Program-made: the position numbers and the translations under genes
Assembly (NCBI GenBank): GCA_024742665.1
Contig: JANSYA010000004.1
Location: 62,001-126,000 of the forward strand
Source: a bacterium
GTDB lineage: Bacteria > Spirochaetota > Leptospiria > Leptospirales > Leptonemataceae
DNA length: 64,000 nt
Direction of reading: 5' to 3'
Notes under the pieces: generated by a model
What the model was told of the DNA's origin: nothing
Databases searched by the model: none
What the model saw: only the letters and a program-made list of their open reading frames with translations
Shown: positions 52,692 to 61,315 of the stretch, one piece after another
Position numbering within the stretch: the stretch's first letter is position 1
Layout of the letters: each line of letters starts with the position of its first letter

Positions 52692-54836
52692 ATGAACGAA
52701 TCCATCGAAAGCCTTCTATTAAAGAGCAAGCCCTACCTGGCGGTGTACTTGAGCGCTGCCGGCGGCGCGATTGAGCCGGAGCAGGACGGGCACGAGTTCC
52801 ACCTGGAAGCCGCCAAAAACGGACAGCCCGTCGTCACCGCGACACCCGGTGCGGCGGCAAACACCGCCGACGCTCAGGCCGACTCGCCGGCCGCAGGCGC
52901 GCGCCCGACCGCGCTGGCATCTCGCTATGATCCCGGTAAAGACGCGGCCCGACTGCTGGCGGACGTCGCCATCAAACCAACCGACATTGTGCTCGTGCTC
53001 GGCCTGGGCAATCCGGTAGTTCTCGAACAGATTACCGCCAGGCTGGGGGAAAAACAAATCTGCCTGGCTGTGGACGCGCATCTCAATCTGGGCCGCAAGC
53101 TTTGCGCCGAAGTGCCCGACCTCCTGCGCTATCTCGCGCGGCCGGGCTGCCACCTCTTCGCCGGCGAAGCTCTCTTGCCTTCCCTGCGTTCGTACATCGA
53201 AGGCCTGCCGGCGGAGCGTTTGAGCGGACTGCGCGTGCTACGCCATCCGGCTTCATTGCGACTGGCGCCGGACTTTTACGACGCGGTCGAAGGCGAAATT
53301 CGCGACATCATCAAAAGCAAGATGTCGGATCTGTTAACGCGCTTCGAATTCGAGCAGCTCTGGTTAAAAAACATTCTAATCAATTCGCGTTATCTGCCGC
53401 CGGCCGGTCAGTCGCCGGCGAAAGCGCAGTACGATCCGATTCGCGCGGCGAACTCGACGAACGAACCGGGACACAAAGCGATGAACGATGCGGCGATCGA
53501 AACTAACTCTGCGACCGATGCGAAGAGCGCGGGCGAGACCGCAACCGTCGCGGCCTTCGCCGACGCCCTGCGCGGATCGGCGGGTCTCCTGGTATCGGCC
53601 GGGCCTTCCCTGCGCGAAAGCCTGGAACTGATCGCGGCGGCGCGCTCGAAGTGTTTTATTCTCGCCTGCGATACGGCCCTCAAGCCCCTGCTAAAAGCGG
53701 GCATTGTTCCGCATGCGGTGATCACGCTCGACGCTCAGCGGCACACGCTCTTCGCCTTTCAGGGCGTGAGCCCCGGCGAAACGGTTTTATTCGCCGACCT
53801 GGTCAGCAATCCGGCGGTCCTGCGATCGATTGCCGCACGCACCCGGGGCCTGGTCTTTTCGACGACCGCCCAGGTTAGCCACGGGGCCGACGGCACGCTG
53901 CACCGCGAAGTTACTCCGGGCACCGAACACGCCGAACTGATTCACGGCCCGGTCGGCGCCGTGCAATCGGGCGGATCAGTGGCGACCTCGGGCTTCGATC
54001 TTTTACGCACGCTCGGCTGCGATCCGATCTGCATCGTCGGCCAGGACCTGGCCTATACCGGCCGCCGCATCCATACGGTCGGCACCCATCACCAGGAACG
54101 CTGGCTGCCCCTCATGAGCCGCACCCGGAGTCTCGAACATATCGTCGAGTCGGTCGTGCGCAAACGCAAGACGCATCCAGTGCCCGCCATCCAGCGCGGC
54201 GAAAAGGCGGCGGACGATGCCGGCGGCGACGTACAGCCCGGCGAAAATGCGGCGGAACAAGCCGGCGAATCGCAGGAGCGGGTCGAGACGGTGCTCGGTG
54301 ACTACGTGCTCAACCTCTATCGCATGTGGTTCGACCAGTCCATCCCCGCGATTGAAAATCGCGTCGTCAACTTAAGCGCCGCCGGCGCGCACTTAAGCGG
54401 CGCCGAGCACCCCGTCGATCCCGCGGCCTTCGTGCGCGCGCTGCCCGATATTCCCGACCCCGGCGCGATTTTTCAGGACGTCCGGCCGCCCCGCGTCTAC
54501 AATCACGAACGGAATTCTAAACTGCAGGCGGCTCTGGCGGAGCTGCTCGGCAATCTGGAAAGCCGGGCGCGACGAGCCGACTCGTTCGCTGCGACCGACG
54601 ACGCGGCGCCGGCGTCTTCGGAAGCGGCGGGCGCATATTCCGAAAAATCGCCCGAGACCTTAATCGAAGACTTTTTCGCGATGTATCCTTATCTGCGGCC
54701 TTTGATTCGCCGCAGCGAAGTCTATTTGAAACGCAACCGCGAAAAACTCGGCGAAGAACGCGCCCGGAAATTAGCGCGTCGAAACACCGTCGACGCCTTT
54801 CGCAATTTGTGGCGCGGGCTGCGGCCGTACTTTTAG
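52692..54836 (+). CDS. DUF115/MptE-like protein (motility accessory Maf-type)
   Basis: 714 aa. The central domain (about 285-470) carries the DUF115 pattern LLVSAGPSLRESLELI, ILACDTALKPLLKAGIVPHAVITLDAQ and GSVATSGFDLLRTLGCDPICIVGQDLAYTGRR. In flagellated bacteria such proteins glycosylate flagellin with nonulosonic acids; in archaea relatives are pterin kinases. Given flaB in this window a flagellin-modifying role is plausible but unproven. The N-terminal 280 residues (Ala/Asp-rich then alpha/beta) and C-terminal helices flank the domain as in Maf. The ATG at 52692 is divergent from smc, 313 bases away; upstream codons of the frame look non-coding. Confidence 0.78.
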   Translation: MNESIESLLLKSKPYLAVYLSAAGGAIEPEQDGHEFHLEAAKNGQPVVTATPGAAANTADAQADSPAAGARPTALASRYDPGKDAARLLADVAIKPTDIVLVLGLGNPVVLEQITARLGEKQICLAVDAHLNLGRKLCAEVPDLLRYLARPGCHLFAGEALLPSLRSYIEGLPAERLSGLRVLRHPASLRLAPDFYDAVEGEIRDIIKSKMSDLLTRFEFEQLWLKNILINSRYLPPAGQSPAKAQYDPIRAANSTNEPGHKAMNDAAIETNSATDAKSAGETATVAAFADALRGSAGLLVSAGPSLRESLELIAAARSKCFILACDTALKPLLKAGIVPHAVITLDAQRHTLFAFQGVSPGETVLFADLVSNPAVLRSIAARTRGLVFSTTAQVSHGADGTLHREVTPGTEHAELIHGPVGAVQSGGSVATSGFDLLRTLGCDPICIVGQDLAYTGRRIHTVGTHHQERWLPLMSRTRSLEHIVESVVRKRKTHPVPAIQRGEKAADDAGGDVQPGENAAEQAGESQERVETVLGDYVLNLYRMWFDQSIPAIENRVVNLSAAGAHLSGAEHPVDPAAFVRALPDIPDPGAIFQDVRPPRVYNHERNSKLQAALAELLGNLESRARRADSFAATDDAAPASSEAAGAYSEKSPETLIEDFFAMYPYLRPLIRRSEVYLKRNREKLGEERARKLARRNTVDAFRNLWRGLRPYF

Positions 54837-54883
54837 CACCGGCGGACCTCTGGGAACGAAGGGCTCCAGAATTCCATGCCGGT

Positions 54884-55804
54884 CTAAACAAGCATCGCGT
54901 CAATCTGTCGGTTAAACTCGGTTAAAGCGCCCTCCATGCCGCCGAAGAACACCGGAACTCCCGGATTCGCCTCGAAATTCGCCTGCTGTGATTCGTTGAT
55001 CTCGGAATCTTCGGCGACGATTGCGCGGGTGAATTCATGGTTCACCCGGGCGTATTCCCGGGCGCGGCGGCTGTCTGCGGCCCGCGATCTCGGCATAAGG
55101 GTTTGGATCACGAGACGCGAACGTCCCGGGGCCAGCGGAACGACGCGCATCCAATCGCAGTGCCTGCGATTCACGAACAGCAGCGAATTCGGGAAGATAC
55201 TGTACGTAACAAAAGCTATATCGCGCAAGCTCCTGCATCGAATCGCCGCGGGCGCTTCGCGCCGCGGAACGATAAAACGATTGTGCCGTTGCATGCGCAG
55301 AAAGGATCCCGCGCGATCCGCGAAACGGCCGCCGATCGTTTTCGCATGCGCTACGCGAAAATGATAAGACTCCAGAGCGGCCTCGATCGCCAGCTTCCAG
55401 TTCATTCTCCAATCGCGCGTACTCGTCGCGACGACCCGGTGTCCGGAAAGATCGATGGCCTGCAAGTCCTGGAGCAACGCGCCCCCCAGAAAAGCCGCGA
55501 TCTTCGCTTTCATCTTCGCCTCAATCGACACATTCGGCTTTTCTTCGAGCTTCGCCGGTTCCGATCCGGACGACCAGACAAAGCCGCCAAAAGAAACTTC
55601 CCCGGCCGCACCGTGTCGTGTGATTTCCGAACAGTGTCGAAGCGGAAGCGGGAGGCCGGCGAAAATCCGCGATTGTTCGAGTTCGAAGCGATTCGGATCC
55701 CGGTAGCGCGCCGTATCGAAGCGATCGCAGGCGATTTTTCGTTCGTCCCCGCCGACAGGCACCAGGCATTCGGCGATCGCGGCTTCTTCCTGAAAAAAAC
55801 TCAT
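54884..55804 (-). CDS. catalytic half of a split Rieske-type oxygenase
   Basis: 306 aa. The mononuclear-iron domain of ring-hydroxylating oxygenase alpha subunits is clear: NWKLAIEAALESYHFRVAH with H148 and H153, and a C-terminal VAEDSEINESQQ (D266) giving the third ligand. It has no Rieske cluster. The first 60 residues (RYRDPNRFELEQSRIFAG) resemble the N-terminal start of full-length alpha subunits, so the Rieske insert appears to be cut out and encoded separately upstream. Its ATG overlaps the stop of the Rieske ORF as ATGA (55804-55801). A heptameric T run follows the ATG, after the upstream stop, so slippage there cannot fuse the frames. Either a genuine split enzyme, or an old frameshift or assembly error. 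Confidence 0.75.
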   Translation of the reverse strand: MSFFQEEAAIAECLVPVGGDERKIACDRFDTARYRDPNRFELEQSRIFAGLPLPLRHCSEITRHGAAGEVSFGGFVWSSGSEPAKLEEKPNVSIEAKMKAKIAAFLGGALLQDLQAIDLSGHRVVATSTRDWRMNWKLAIEAALESYHFRVAHAKTIGGRFADRAGSFLRMQRHNRFIVPRREAPAAIRCRSLRDIAFVTYSIFPNSLLFVNRRHCDWMRVVPLAPGRSRLVIQTLMPRSRAADSRRAREYARVNHEFTRAIVAEDSEINESQQANFEANPGVPVFFGGMEGALTEFNRQIDAMLV

Positions 55805-56178
55805 GGCGTGGATCCTTCGTTCGTCGCCGCACCGACTGCGGCGTCGTCCGCGGTAATCTCCACCAGATCGAAATCCGACCAGGAAAGCGCACCGAAGGCT
55901 TCCGCCCGCGGGAGGCTTTTCAGAGCGCCGCTTGCGTCGTAGCGCCAGGCATGATATGGACACACGAACGAGCGACGACATCCACGCGCGCCGTCGGGAA
56001 GCAAACGCGCGCCGCGATGCCGGCACTGATTCAAAAAGCGACGAGTTCTGCCCGCCCCATCGCGAACGATCAACAGGGAACGCCCGTCGATCGAGCGCGT
56101 ATAAAAATCGCCGGGTTCCGGCCCCGGGGCCGGCAGCCCGCCGTCCGGTATCTCTTTCGATATATGGTTCTCATTCAT
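55801..56178 (-). CDS. Rieske [2Fe-2S] half of a split oxygenase
   Basis: 125 aa. The cluster ligands are complete: CRH (C52, H54) and CPYH (C73, H76) inside NQCRHRGARL...FVCPYHAWRYDASG, as in aromatic ring-hydroxylating oxygenase alpha subunits. The last 25 residues (WSDFDLVEI then a short Ala/Thr tail) end where the catalytic domain would continue in a fused protein. It should pass electrons to the catalytic half encoded by the overlapping downstream gene. The ATG at 56178 is almost exactly at the expected +1 of the sigma-54 promoter, so the mRNA would be leaderless or the true start internal. Confidence 0.75.
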   Translation of the reverse strand: MNENHISKEIPDGGLPAPGPEPGDFYTRSIDGRSLLIVRDGAGRTRRFLNQCRHRGARLLPDGARGCRRSFVCPYHAWRYDASGALKSLPRAEAFGALSWSDFDLVEITADDAAVGAATNEGSTP

Positions 56179-56189
56179 TCCATACGATT

Positions 56190-56206
56190 TGCAAGACGCG
56201 TGCCCG
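56190..56206 (-). promoter_or_regulatory. sigma-54 (RpoN) promoter of the Rieske gene pair
   Basis: Minus strand CGGGCACGCGTCTTGCA matches the -24/-12 consensus YTGGCACGrNNNTTGCW at all invariant positions, with GG and GC exactly 10 bases apart. The predicted start is about 56179. A sigma-54 activator is encoded divergently. Confidence 0.78.
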
Positions 56207-56298
56207 CGTCGCGCCCCGCCGGCCTTTCCACGCCAGCAGTCATTACACGGGTTCCCGCAGGCGAAAGGCGCTCCTCCAGCCTGGAGGCACGAGTAACA

Positions 56299-56322
56299 CA
56301 ATATCCAAATTTTTTGATATTG
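56299..56322. promoter_or_regulatory. inverted repeat, candidate activator site
   Basis: CAATATC (56299-56305) and GATATTG (56316-56322) form a perfect 7-bp inverted repeat with a 10-base AT-rich spacer, about 120 bp upstream of the -12 element, the distance usual for enhancer sites of sigma-54 activators. It also lies 33 bases before the activator gene, so it may serve autoregulation. Confidence 0.55.
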
Positions 56323-56354
56323 ACATATATTTCTATTCTGGCGCAGATTTTTTG

Positions 56355-58049
56355 ATGCAGTCTTTATTCGCTCCCGCGATCTGTGAAGAGCCCCGTACCC
56401 GGGCCGAATTGCTTGATCGCCTGGTCGTGGCGCTCAAGGAACTGACCGGTATGGGCGATCTGCTGCTGACAGCCATCGATCCGCGTCGACGTCAGTTGAT
56501 CTATGCGCGTCGGCGCGGCTCCCGCACAGCGATTGAACGCGGAGTCCTCGATTTTCGCGGACCTATTTTGCCGCGCTTTCATCGACCGATTCATCCGAAA
56601 TTACTGCCGCTTTTTGCCCGCATCATCGAGCTGAGCGCCTGGCGCAGCGGAGCCCTGCGAAATCGCCCCGAGCTGATGGAACACCCCCGAACGGCCCGCG
56701 AATTCCACGCCCAGCTGAACCGTTTCGCGGACGAGGGGTATTCGTATTCGGCCCCGCTCATGCTGCGCGGCGAAATCTGCGGCTTCTTATTCTTTACTCC
56801 GACCCGTTTGCGAAAATCAGAAGAGCGCAGCGCGAAGCTGCTGCAGAGCGTGGAAGCGCTTCGTCGGCCGCTCGCAATGATACTGCGCAACTACGATTAT
56901 TATACTGAGTTAAAGGAACTGCGCTCGGAGAGCGAAGTGCAGTTGGACCGCCTGACGAATGTAATCTCCAGCCGGAAATCCGAAACCGCAGCGGAGGATC
57001 CGGTCGATGCGACGCGCAGTCGGGTCATGCGCGGCGTCTGGAATCAAATCCGGGAGTGGGCCGGGCTGGACTATCCGGCCTTGATTCAGGGCGAAACCGG
57101 AACAGGCAAAGAGCGAGCGGCGGCCACACTGCACAGGCTATCCAGTCGACGCGAAAAGAACTTCGTGGCCGTCAACTGCGCGACGATTCCCGAAAACCTC
57201 TGGGAGGCCGAAGTTTTCGGTTACAGCAAGGGCGCCTTCACCGATGCGAAATCGGCGTACCGGGGTTTGATCGAGCAGGCCGGCGGGGGAACACTCTTTT
57301 TCGACGAGATCGGCGAAACGCCGCTGAATATGCAAAGCCGGCTTCTCCGACTGCTACAGGAAAAAAGCTATCGCCCCATCGGTCAGGAGCGAACGCGAAA
57401 GGCCGGATGTCGTTTCGTATTCGCGACGAACCGCGATCTGGAAGCGGAAGTCGCGGCCGGTCGCTTTCGCCAGGATCTGTACTATCGTATCGCCGTGTTT
57501 CAAATTCAGCTTCCGCCTCTTCGCAAGCGGCGCGAGGATATTCCCGATCTGGTAAACGCTTTTATAAAGAGTTTCGCCTCGTCGTTACTCTGCGACATCC
57601 GCCGGGCCGCGCCGGAAGTGCTCGCGCTGTTCGAAAACTATGCATGGCCCGGAAATATACGCGAATTGCAAAACGTACTTCTGCGCAGCATGGCCGGCGC
57701 CGCAGGGCAAAGCCTGGAATTAAGACACATCGGCCCGGTCGATCTGAGGCGTCTGCAGGAATTTCGAGGCGCCCGCCTGCGCTCTCCCGCGAACGATCGG
57801 TCGGGCCAGAACGCCCTCCGCCTCTCCTCCGCCGGCGCTCCCGCGAATGCATTCGAAAACGACGACGCCTCGATCGACTACAGCGAACTGGTGAAAGATT
57901 ACAAAAAAGGGCTGATCCTGCGCGCTCTGGAAAAGACCGGCGGGAATAAGCGGCGCAGCGCGGAGCTACTTGGTCTCAGCCCGCAGACTCTCGATTATCA
58001 GATTCGAAGTCTCGCGCTCGAATACACGCGGGAAATTCGCATCTCCTGA
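56355..58049 (+). CDS. sigma-54-dependent transcriptional activator
   Basis: 564 aa. An N-terminal GAF-like sensory domain (about 10-185) is followed by an AAA+ domain with Walker A GETGTGKE (246-253), the sigma-54 contact loop GAFTDA (293-298; the most common form is GAFTGA), Walker B GGTLFFDEIGE (311-321), and a Fis-type helix-turn-helix (about 520-553, GNKRRSAELLGLSPQTLDYQI). There is no receiver domain, so it probably senses a ligand rather than a kinase. The ATG at 56355 lacks a ribosome site; the frame is open far upstream but that part is antisense to the Rieske gene. It likely activates the divergent Rieske pair. Confidence 0.9.
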   Translation: MQSLFAPAICEEPRTRAELLDRLVVALKELTGMGDLLLTAIDPRRRQLIYARRRGSRTAIERGVLDFRGPILPRFHRPIHPKLLPLFARIIELSAWRSGALRNRPELMEHPRTAREFHAQLNRFADEGYSYSAPLMLRGEICGFLFFTPTRLRKSEERSAKLLQSVEALRRPLAMILRNYDYYTELKELRSESEVQLDRLTNVISSRKSETAAEDPVDATRSRVMRGVWNQIREWAGLDYPALIQGETGTGKERAAATLHRLSSRREKNFVAVNCATIPENLWEAEVFGYSKGAFTDAKSAYRGLIEQAGGGTLFFDEIGETPLNMQSRLLRLLQEKSYRPIGQERTRKAGCRFVFATNRDLEAEVAAGRFRQDLYYRIAVFQIQLPPLRKRREDIPDLVNAFIKSFASSLLCDIRRAAPEVLALFENYAWPGNIRELQNVLLRSMAGAAGQSLELRHIGPVDLRRLQEFRGARLRSPANDRSGQNALRLSSAGAPANAFENDDASIDYSELVKDYKKGLILRALEKTGGNKRRSAELLGLSPQTLDYQIRSLALEYTREIRIS

Positions 58050-58066
58050 TTCAGGAAGAACCGGGT

Positions 58067-60004
58067 TCAAATATCCAGCAGGTCCCGAATTTCCGCCGTG
58101 CGATGGTCCCGCGGTCGCAGGTGTTCCAGTTCGCGAAATGCTTCCAAGGCTTCCTCGCGTCGCCCGACGCTGTCGTAGATTCGCGCGGCCAGGTACAGCG
58201 CCCCTGGATTTTCCGGTCTCAGACTGAGGGAACGTTTTACGTGATCGATCGCCAGGGGCACGTTCTTCGTCAAAAGCGCGCACTCCGCGAGAATGGTATA
58301 GGAATCGGCGTTGTACGGCTTGAGCGCGTTGTACTGATTCAGATAGTCCGCGGCTTCTCCGAAGCGTCGCGCTTGAAAAAGATATTTGCCGAGCAAAAAC
58401 AGCGAAGGCGTATGCCTGGGAAAGATCTGCGTGGCTTCGCGCAAAAGTTCGCAGGCTTCTTCAAGCTGACCGTCGTTGTGTTTTTTGCGGGCTTCCCGCA
58501 CCATCGCATTAAATTCTTCTTCGCGTTCGGATAGAACCATCGTGATCAAAGTCAGATCGTCGTCGACGTCGCGCCCGACTGTAAACTGATCATAATATTC
58601 CATTACGTGTTCGCAGGCGCGCTGCACGTCCATATCGCGGGTTTCCTGAATTGTACGCACCAGCTCCGCTTCGTCCATGAACTCGTCGCGGCGATTGCGC
58701 GCTTCGGTCAGCCCGTCGGTGAAGACGAAGAGTTTGTCTCCCGGTTCCAGGCGAGTCGTACAGTCTTCGTATAATTTGCCGGCGTCGGGAAACATGCCGA
58801 GCAGCGTGCCCTTGCCGGCCAATTTTTCAACGGCGCCGGTCTTCGCCCGCAACAGCATCGGCGGCGGCGCCGCGCCCACGCTGTAGACGATTTCGTTCTC
58901 GGAATTGATGATCATATAAAAGCAGGTTAGATAACCTTCTTTTTTTACGTAGTTCAAAAGATCCAGATTCACCGCGTTAAAAACTTCGGCGGGCGAATCC
59001 AGATTGTGAGACTTAAACGAAAGCTTGGCGATCGCCGAAATCAAAGCCGCCGGCACTCCGTGTCCGGAGACGTCGCAAACCATAATGCCCAGCTTATTGC
59101 TGCCGAGCGTGAAATAATCGTAAAAATCGCCGGAGACCTCGGCCATTGGATAAAATTTCACCCAGAATTGCAGGCCCTTCCAATCGGGGATCCGTCGCGG
59201 AACGAAACCCTTTTGAATATTGCGAGCCATTTCCAGTTCGCGTTTATTCATGCGAATCTGGCGTTCCAATTCCGTATTCGCCAGGTGCAGATAGTCTACC
59301 GCCGTTAATAATTCTTTGCGTTCTCTTAAGAGCTCGGCCGATTTGCGCACGACCGCTTCCTCGGCGGGCAGGTCTCGCGCGATCCGCGAAATATCGCCGC
59401 CAGTCGCCGTCCAAGTGAGCGCGACGGCCGGCTGCCCGGAGACTTCCGATTCAGACGCGACATCGACCGTGATCGTTTTACTCCAGCCGCAGCGGGCGAG
59501 AAACTCCTCAAGCATTCCGAATATATAATCGCGCTCGAAGATCGAGTGTTCCGTTTTAATCGGGGTCGGGCCGGTTGGACGCAGGCGAACGACCGCTCGA
59601 TCGCGATCCTCGAACTCAATTCCCAGAGATGCGCCCGGCAGAAGCGGCTGTAAAATGGCCGGGATTTCCGAGAGCACGCCCCGGCGCTCGCGAAGGCCCG
59701 CGTTTTTTCCCGAGGTCGGCGGCACGTCGATCCACTCCGATAGATCCAGGGTCTCCACGGCGGACCGGCCGAGAATTCGGCCAAAATCAACGGCGCTTTC
59801 ACGATTGCCGGGCGAGTTATCGGCCGCATACGCCGCAAGAATCGTGCGCTCGGCTAGAATCTCCAGCTCTCCCGGCTCCCGGTCCTCCGATCGCAGATCG
59901 AAGCAGATCGACGCCAGGCCGGGCGGTAAGGCGGTGGGAATCTCCGGGCGCAGTTGCACGCATAACCGAAGCCGCAGCGGTCGAATCGACGAGGGCAGAC
60001 TCAC
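58067..60004 (-). CDS. SpoIIE/RsbU-type phosphatase with TPR tail
   Basis: 645 aa. N-terminal about 200 residues of unknown fold, a coiled coil (about 225-265, LLRERKELLTAVDYL...QIRMNKREL), a PP2C-type SpoIIE domain (about 270-500: EVSGDFYDYF, CDVSGHGVPAAL, DGLTEARN, DDDLTLI, all metal Asp present), and four TPR-like helical repeats at the C-terminus (about 505-635). Such proteins dephosphorylate anti-sigma-factor antagonists in partner-switching pathways; no antagonist gene is in the window. GTG start at 60004. Divergent genes are absent; it converges with the sigma-54 activator. Confidence 0.88.
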   Translation of the reverse strand: MSLPSSIRPLRLRLCVQLRPEIPTALPPGLASICFDLRSEDREPGELEILAERTILAAYAADNSPGNRESAVDFGRILGRSAVETLDLSEWIDVPPTSGKNAGLRERRGVLSEIPAILQPLLPGASLGIEFEDRDRAVVRLRPTGPTPIKTEHSIFERDYIFGMLEEFLARCGWSKTITVDVASESEVSGQPAVALTWTATGGDISRIARDLPAEEAVVRKSAELLRERKELLTAVDYLHLANTELERQIRMNKRELEMARNIQKGFVPRRIPDWKGLQFWVKFYPMAEVSGDFYDYFTLGSNKLGIMVCDVSGHGVPAALISAIAKLSFKSHNLDSPAEVFNAVNLDLLNYVKKEGYLTCFYMIINSENEIVYSVGAAPPPMLLRAKTGAVEKLAGKGTLLGMFPDAGKLYEDCTTRLEPGDKLFVFTDGLTEARNRRDEFMDEAELVRTIQETRDMDVQRACEHVMEYYDQFTVGRDVDDDLTLITMVLSEREEEFNAMVREARKKHNDGQLEEACELLREATQIFPRHTPSLFLLGKYLFQARRFGEAADYLNQYNALKPYNADSYTILAECALLTKNVPLAIDHVKRSLSLRPENPGALYLAARIYDSVGRREEALEAFRELEHLRPRDHRTAEIRDLLDI

Positions 60005-60058
60005 TAACCGCAGCCTGGACTGTGGGTCCCGGACGTAAATGATTAATTCAGCAGTAAA

Positions 60059-61231
60059 TCAGGCCGGCACGAGAGTCAGCAGCGTAATTTCCGAAGGCGC
60101 ATTCAGACGCAGCGGCGGGCCCCAGTAGCCCGTCCCACGATTCACGTAGATCCACATGCGGCCGTGGCGTTTGAGTCCCGCAACGTACGGTTGAACGAAG
60201 TGCACGAAGATCGTGGCGGGAAAGAACTGCCCGCCGTGGGTATGCCCGCAAATTTGTAAATCGAAGCCCGCCTCTTCGGCGGCGAAAACGGACTGCGGTT
60301 GATGCGCAAGCAGCAGGCGAAAGTCGGCGGCCGGCGCGCCCTGCATGGCACGATGGGGATCGCTCCTGTGTTCCGGCACGAAATTGTGCGCCACCGGATC
60401 GGTCACCCCGCCAACGACCATATTCGCGGCAGCCTCGCGATCCTGCGCCGGCGCGGCGGGTTGAATTACGCGATGTTCGTTAATCAGCGCGACCATGCCC
60501 AGACTTTCGACGTGCTGGATCCAACTGCGAGCGCCCGAATAATAATCATGATTGCCCGGCACGAAATACACGCCGTGGGCAGCCGCGAGTTCCGCCAGAG
60601 GCGCGACCTGTTCGCGCAGTTGCGCTACGGTGCCGTCGACCAGATCTCCGGTGACCGCAATCAAATCGGGCTCCATCTTATTTACCCGCTCGACAATGGC
60701 CCGCACGTAGTCGCTGCGAATCGTGGCCCCGACGTGCACATCGGAAATTTGCGCGATCGTAAAGCCCGCCAGATCCGGATGCAAATCCGCGACTGGCACA
60801 TCCACCCGCACGACTCGCGCCGTACGCCGGGCCTGCCGCAATCCGTACAGACTCAAGAGCCCCGCGGCGCCCAGGACGATGCCGTTCAAAACGCCGAGCA
60901 GCCAGCGGCGGTCGCCCGGCTCCGGCGGCAGCGTGTCGGCAAATACTCCCGCCAGCGCCCAGCCCAGATCCCGCAGGACTAAAAGCGTCGCCACCAGACA
61001 GAGAAAACCGAATAGCACATAGGCCGCCCAGGCGATATAGCGCGGCCAGCGGTGGCGCGGAAATCGAAAGGGCAAGACCATCGCCGAAAACGAAAGCGCG
61101 ATCATCGAAAGCACGCCCAGAACTCCGACCGCGATGCCCGCCCCGCCCAATTCGAGCGGCGCGATCAGGCGGTAGGCGATATAGCCGTAACCGCTGCCGA
61201 GCAAAAGACTGAGGGTAACAAAAAACGACAC
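60059..61231 (-). CDS. membrane metallophosphoesterase (YkuE/YaeI-like)
   Basis: 390 aa. Four or so TM helices in the first 140 residues are followed by a calcineurin-like phosphoesterase domain with ISDVHVG, VTGDLVDG, VPGNHDYYSGA, LLLAHQP and CGHTHGGQ, all metal-binding motifs intact. Relatives hydrolyse lipid-linked phosphates such as UDP-diacylglucosamine or act on unknown phospholipids; the substrate here is open. GTG start at 61231 without a strong ribosome site. The stop TGA is followed 11 bases later by a similar CTGAATTA copy. Confidence 0.88.
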   Translation of the reverse strand: MSFFVTLSLLLGSGYGYIAYRLIAPLELGGAGIAVGVLGVLSMIALSFSAMVLPFRFPRHRWPRYIAWAAYVLFGFLCLVATLLVLRDLGWALAGVFADTLPPEPGDRRWLLGVLNGIVLGAAGLLSLYGLRQARRTARVVRVDVPVADLHPDLAGFTIAQISDVHVGATIRSDYVRAIVERVNKMEPDLIAVTGDLVDGTVAQLREQVAPLAELAAAHGVYFVPGNHDYYSGARSWIQHVESLGMVALINEHRVIQPAAPAQDREAAANMVVGGVTDPVAHNFVPEHRSDPHRAMQGAPAADFRLLLAHQPQSVFAAEEAGFDLQICGHTHGGQFFPATIFVHFVQPYVAGLKRHGRMWIYVNRGTGYWGPPLRLNAPSEITLLTLVPA

Positions 61232-61315
61232 GAGATGCTTAGAACACTATGACTGAATATGAACGATCAACGCTGCGTATTGATTCATGCGAAGCCCGCC
61301 GCAAACCCTTTACAA

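Noticed and set aside
55788-55800. T7 run as a programmed frameshift or phase-variation site joining the two oxygenase ORFs
   Set aside because: The upstream ORF stops before the run on the coding strand, so slipping there cannot bypass that stop.
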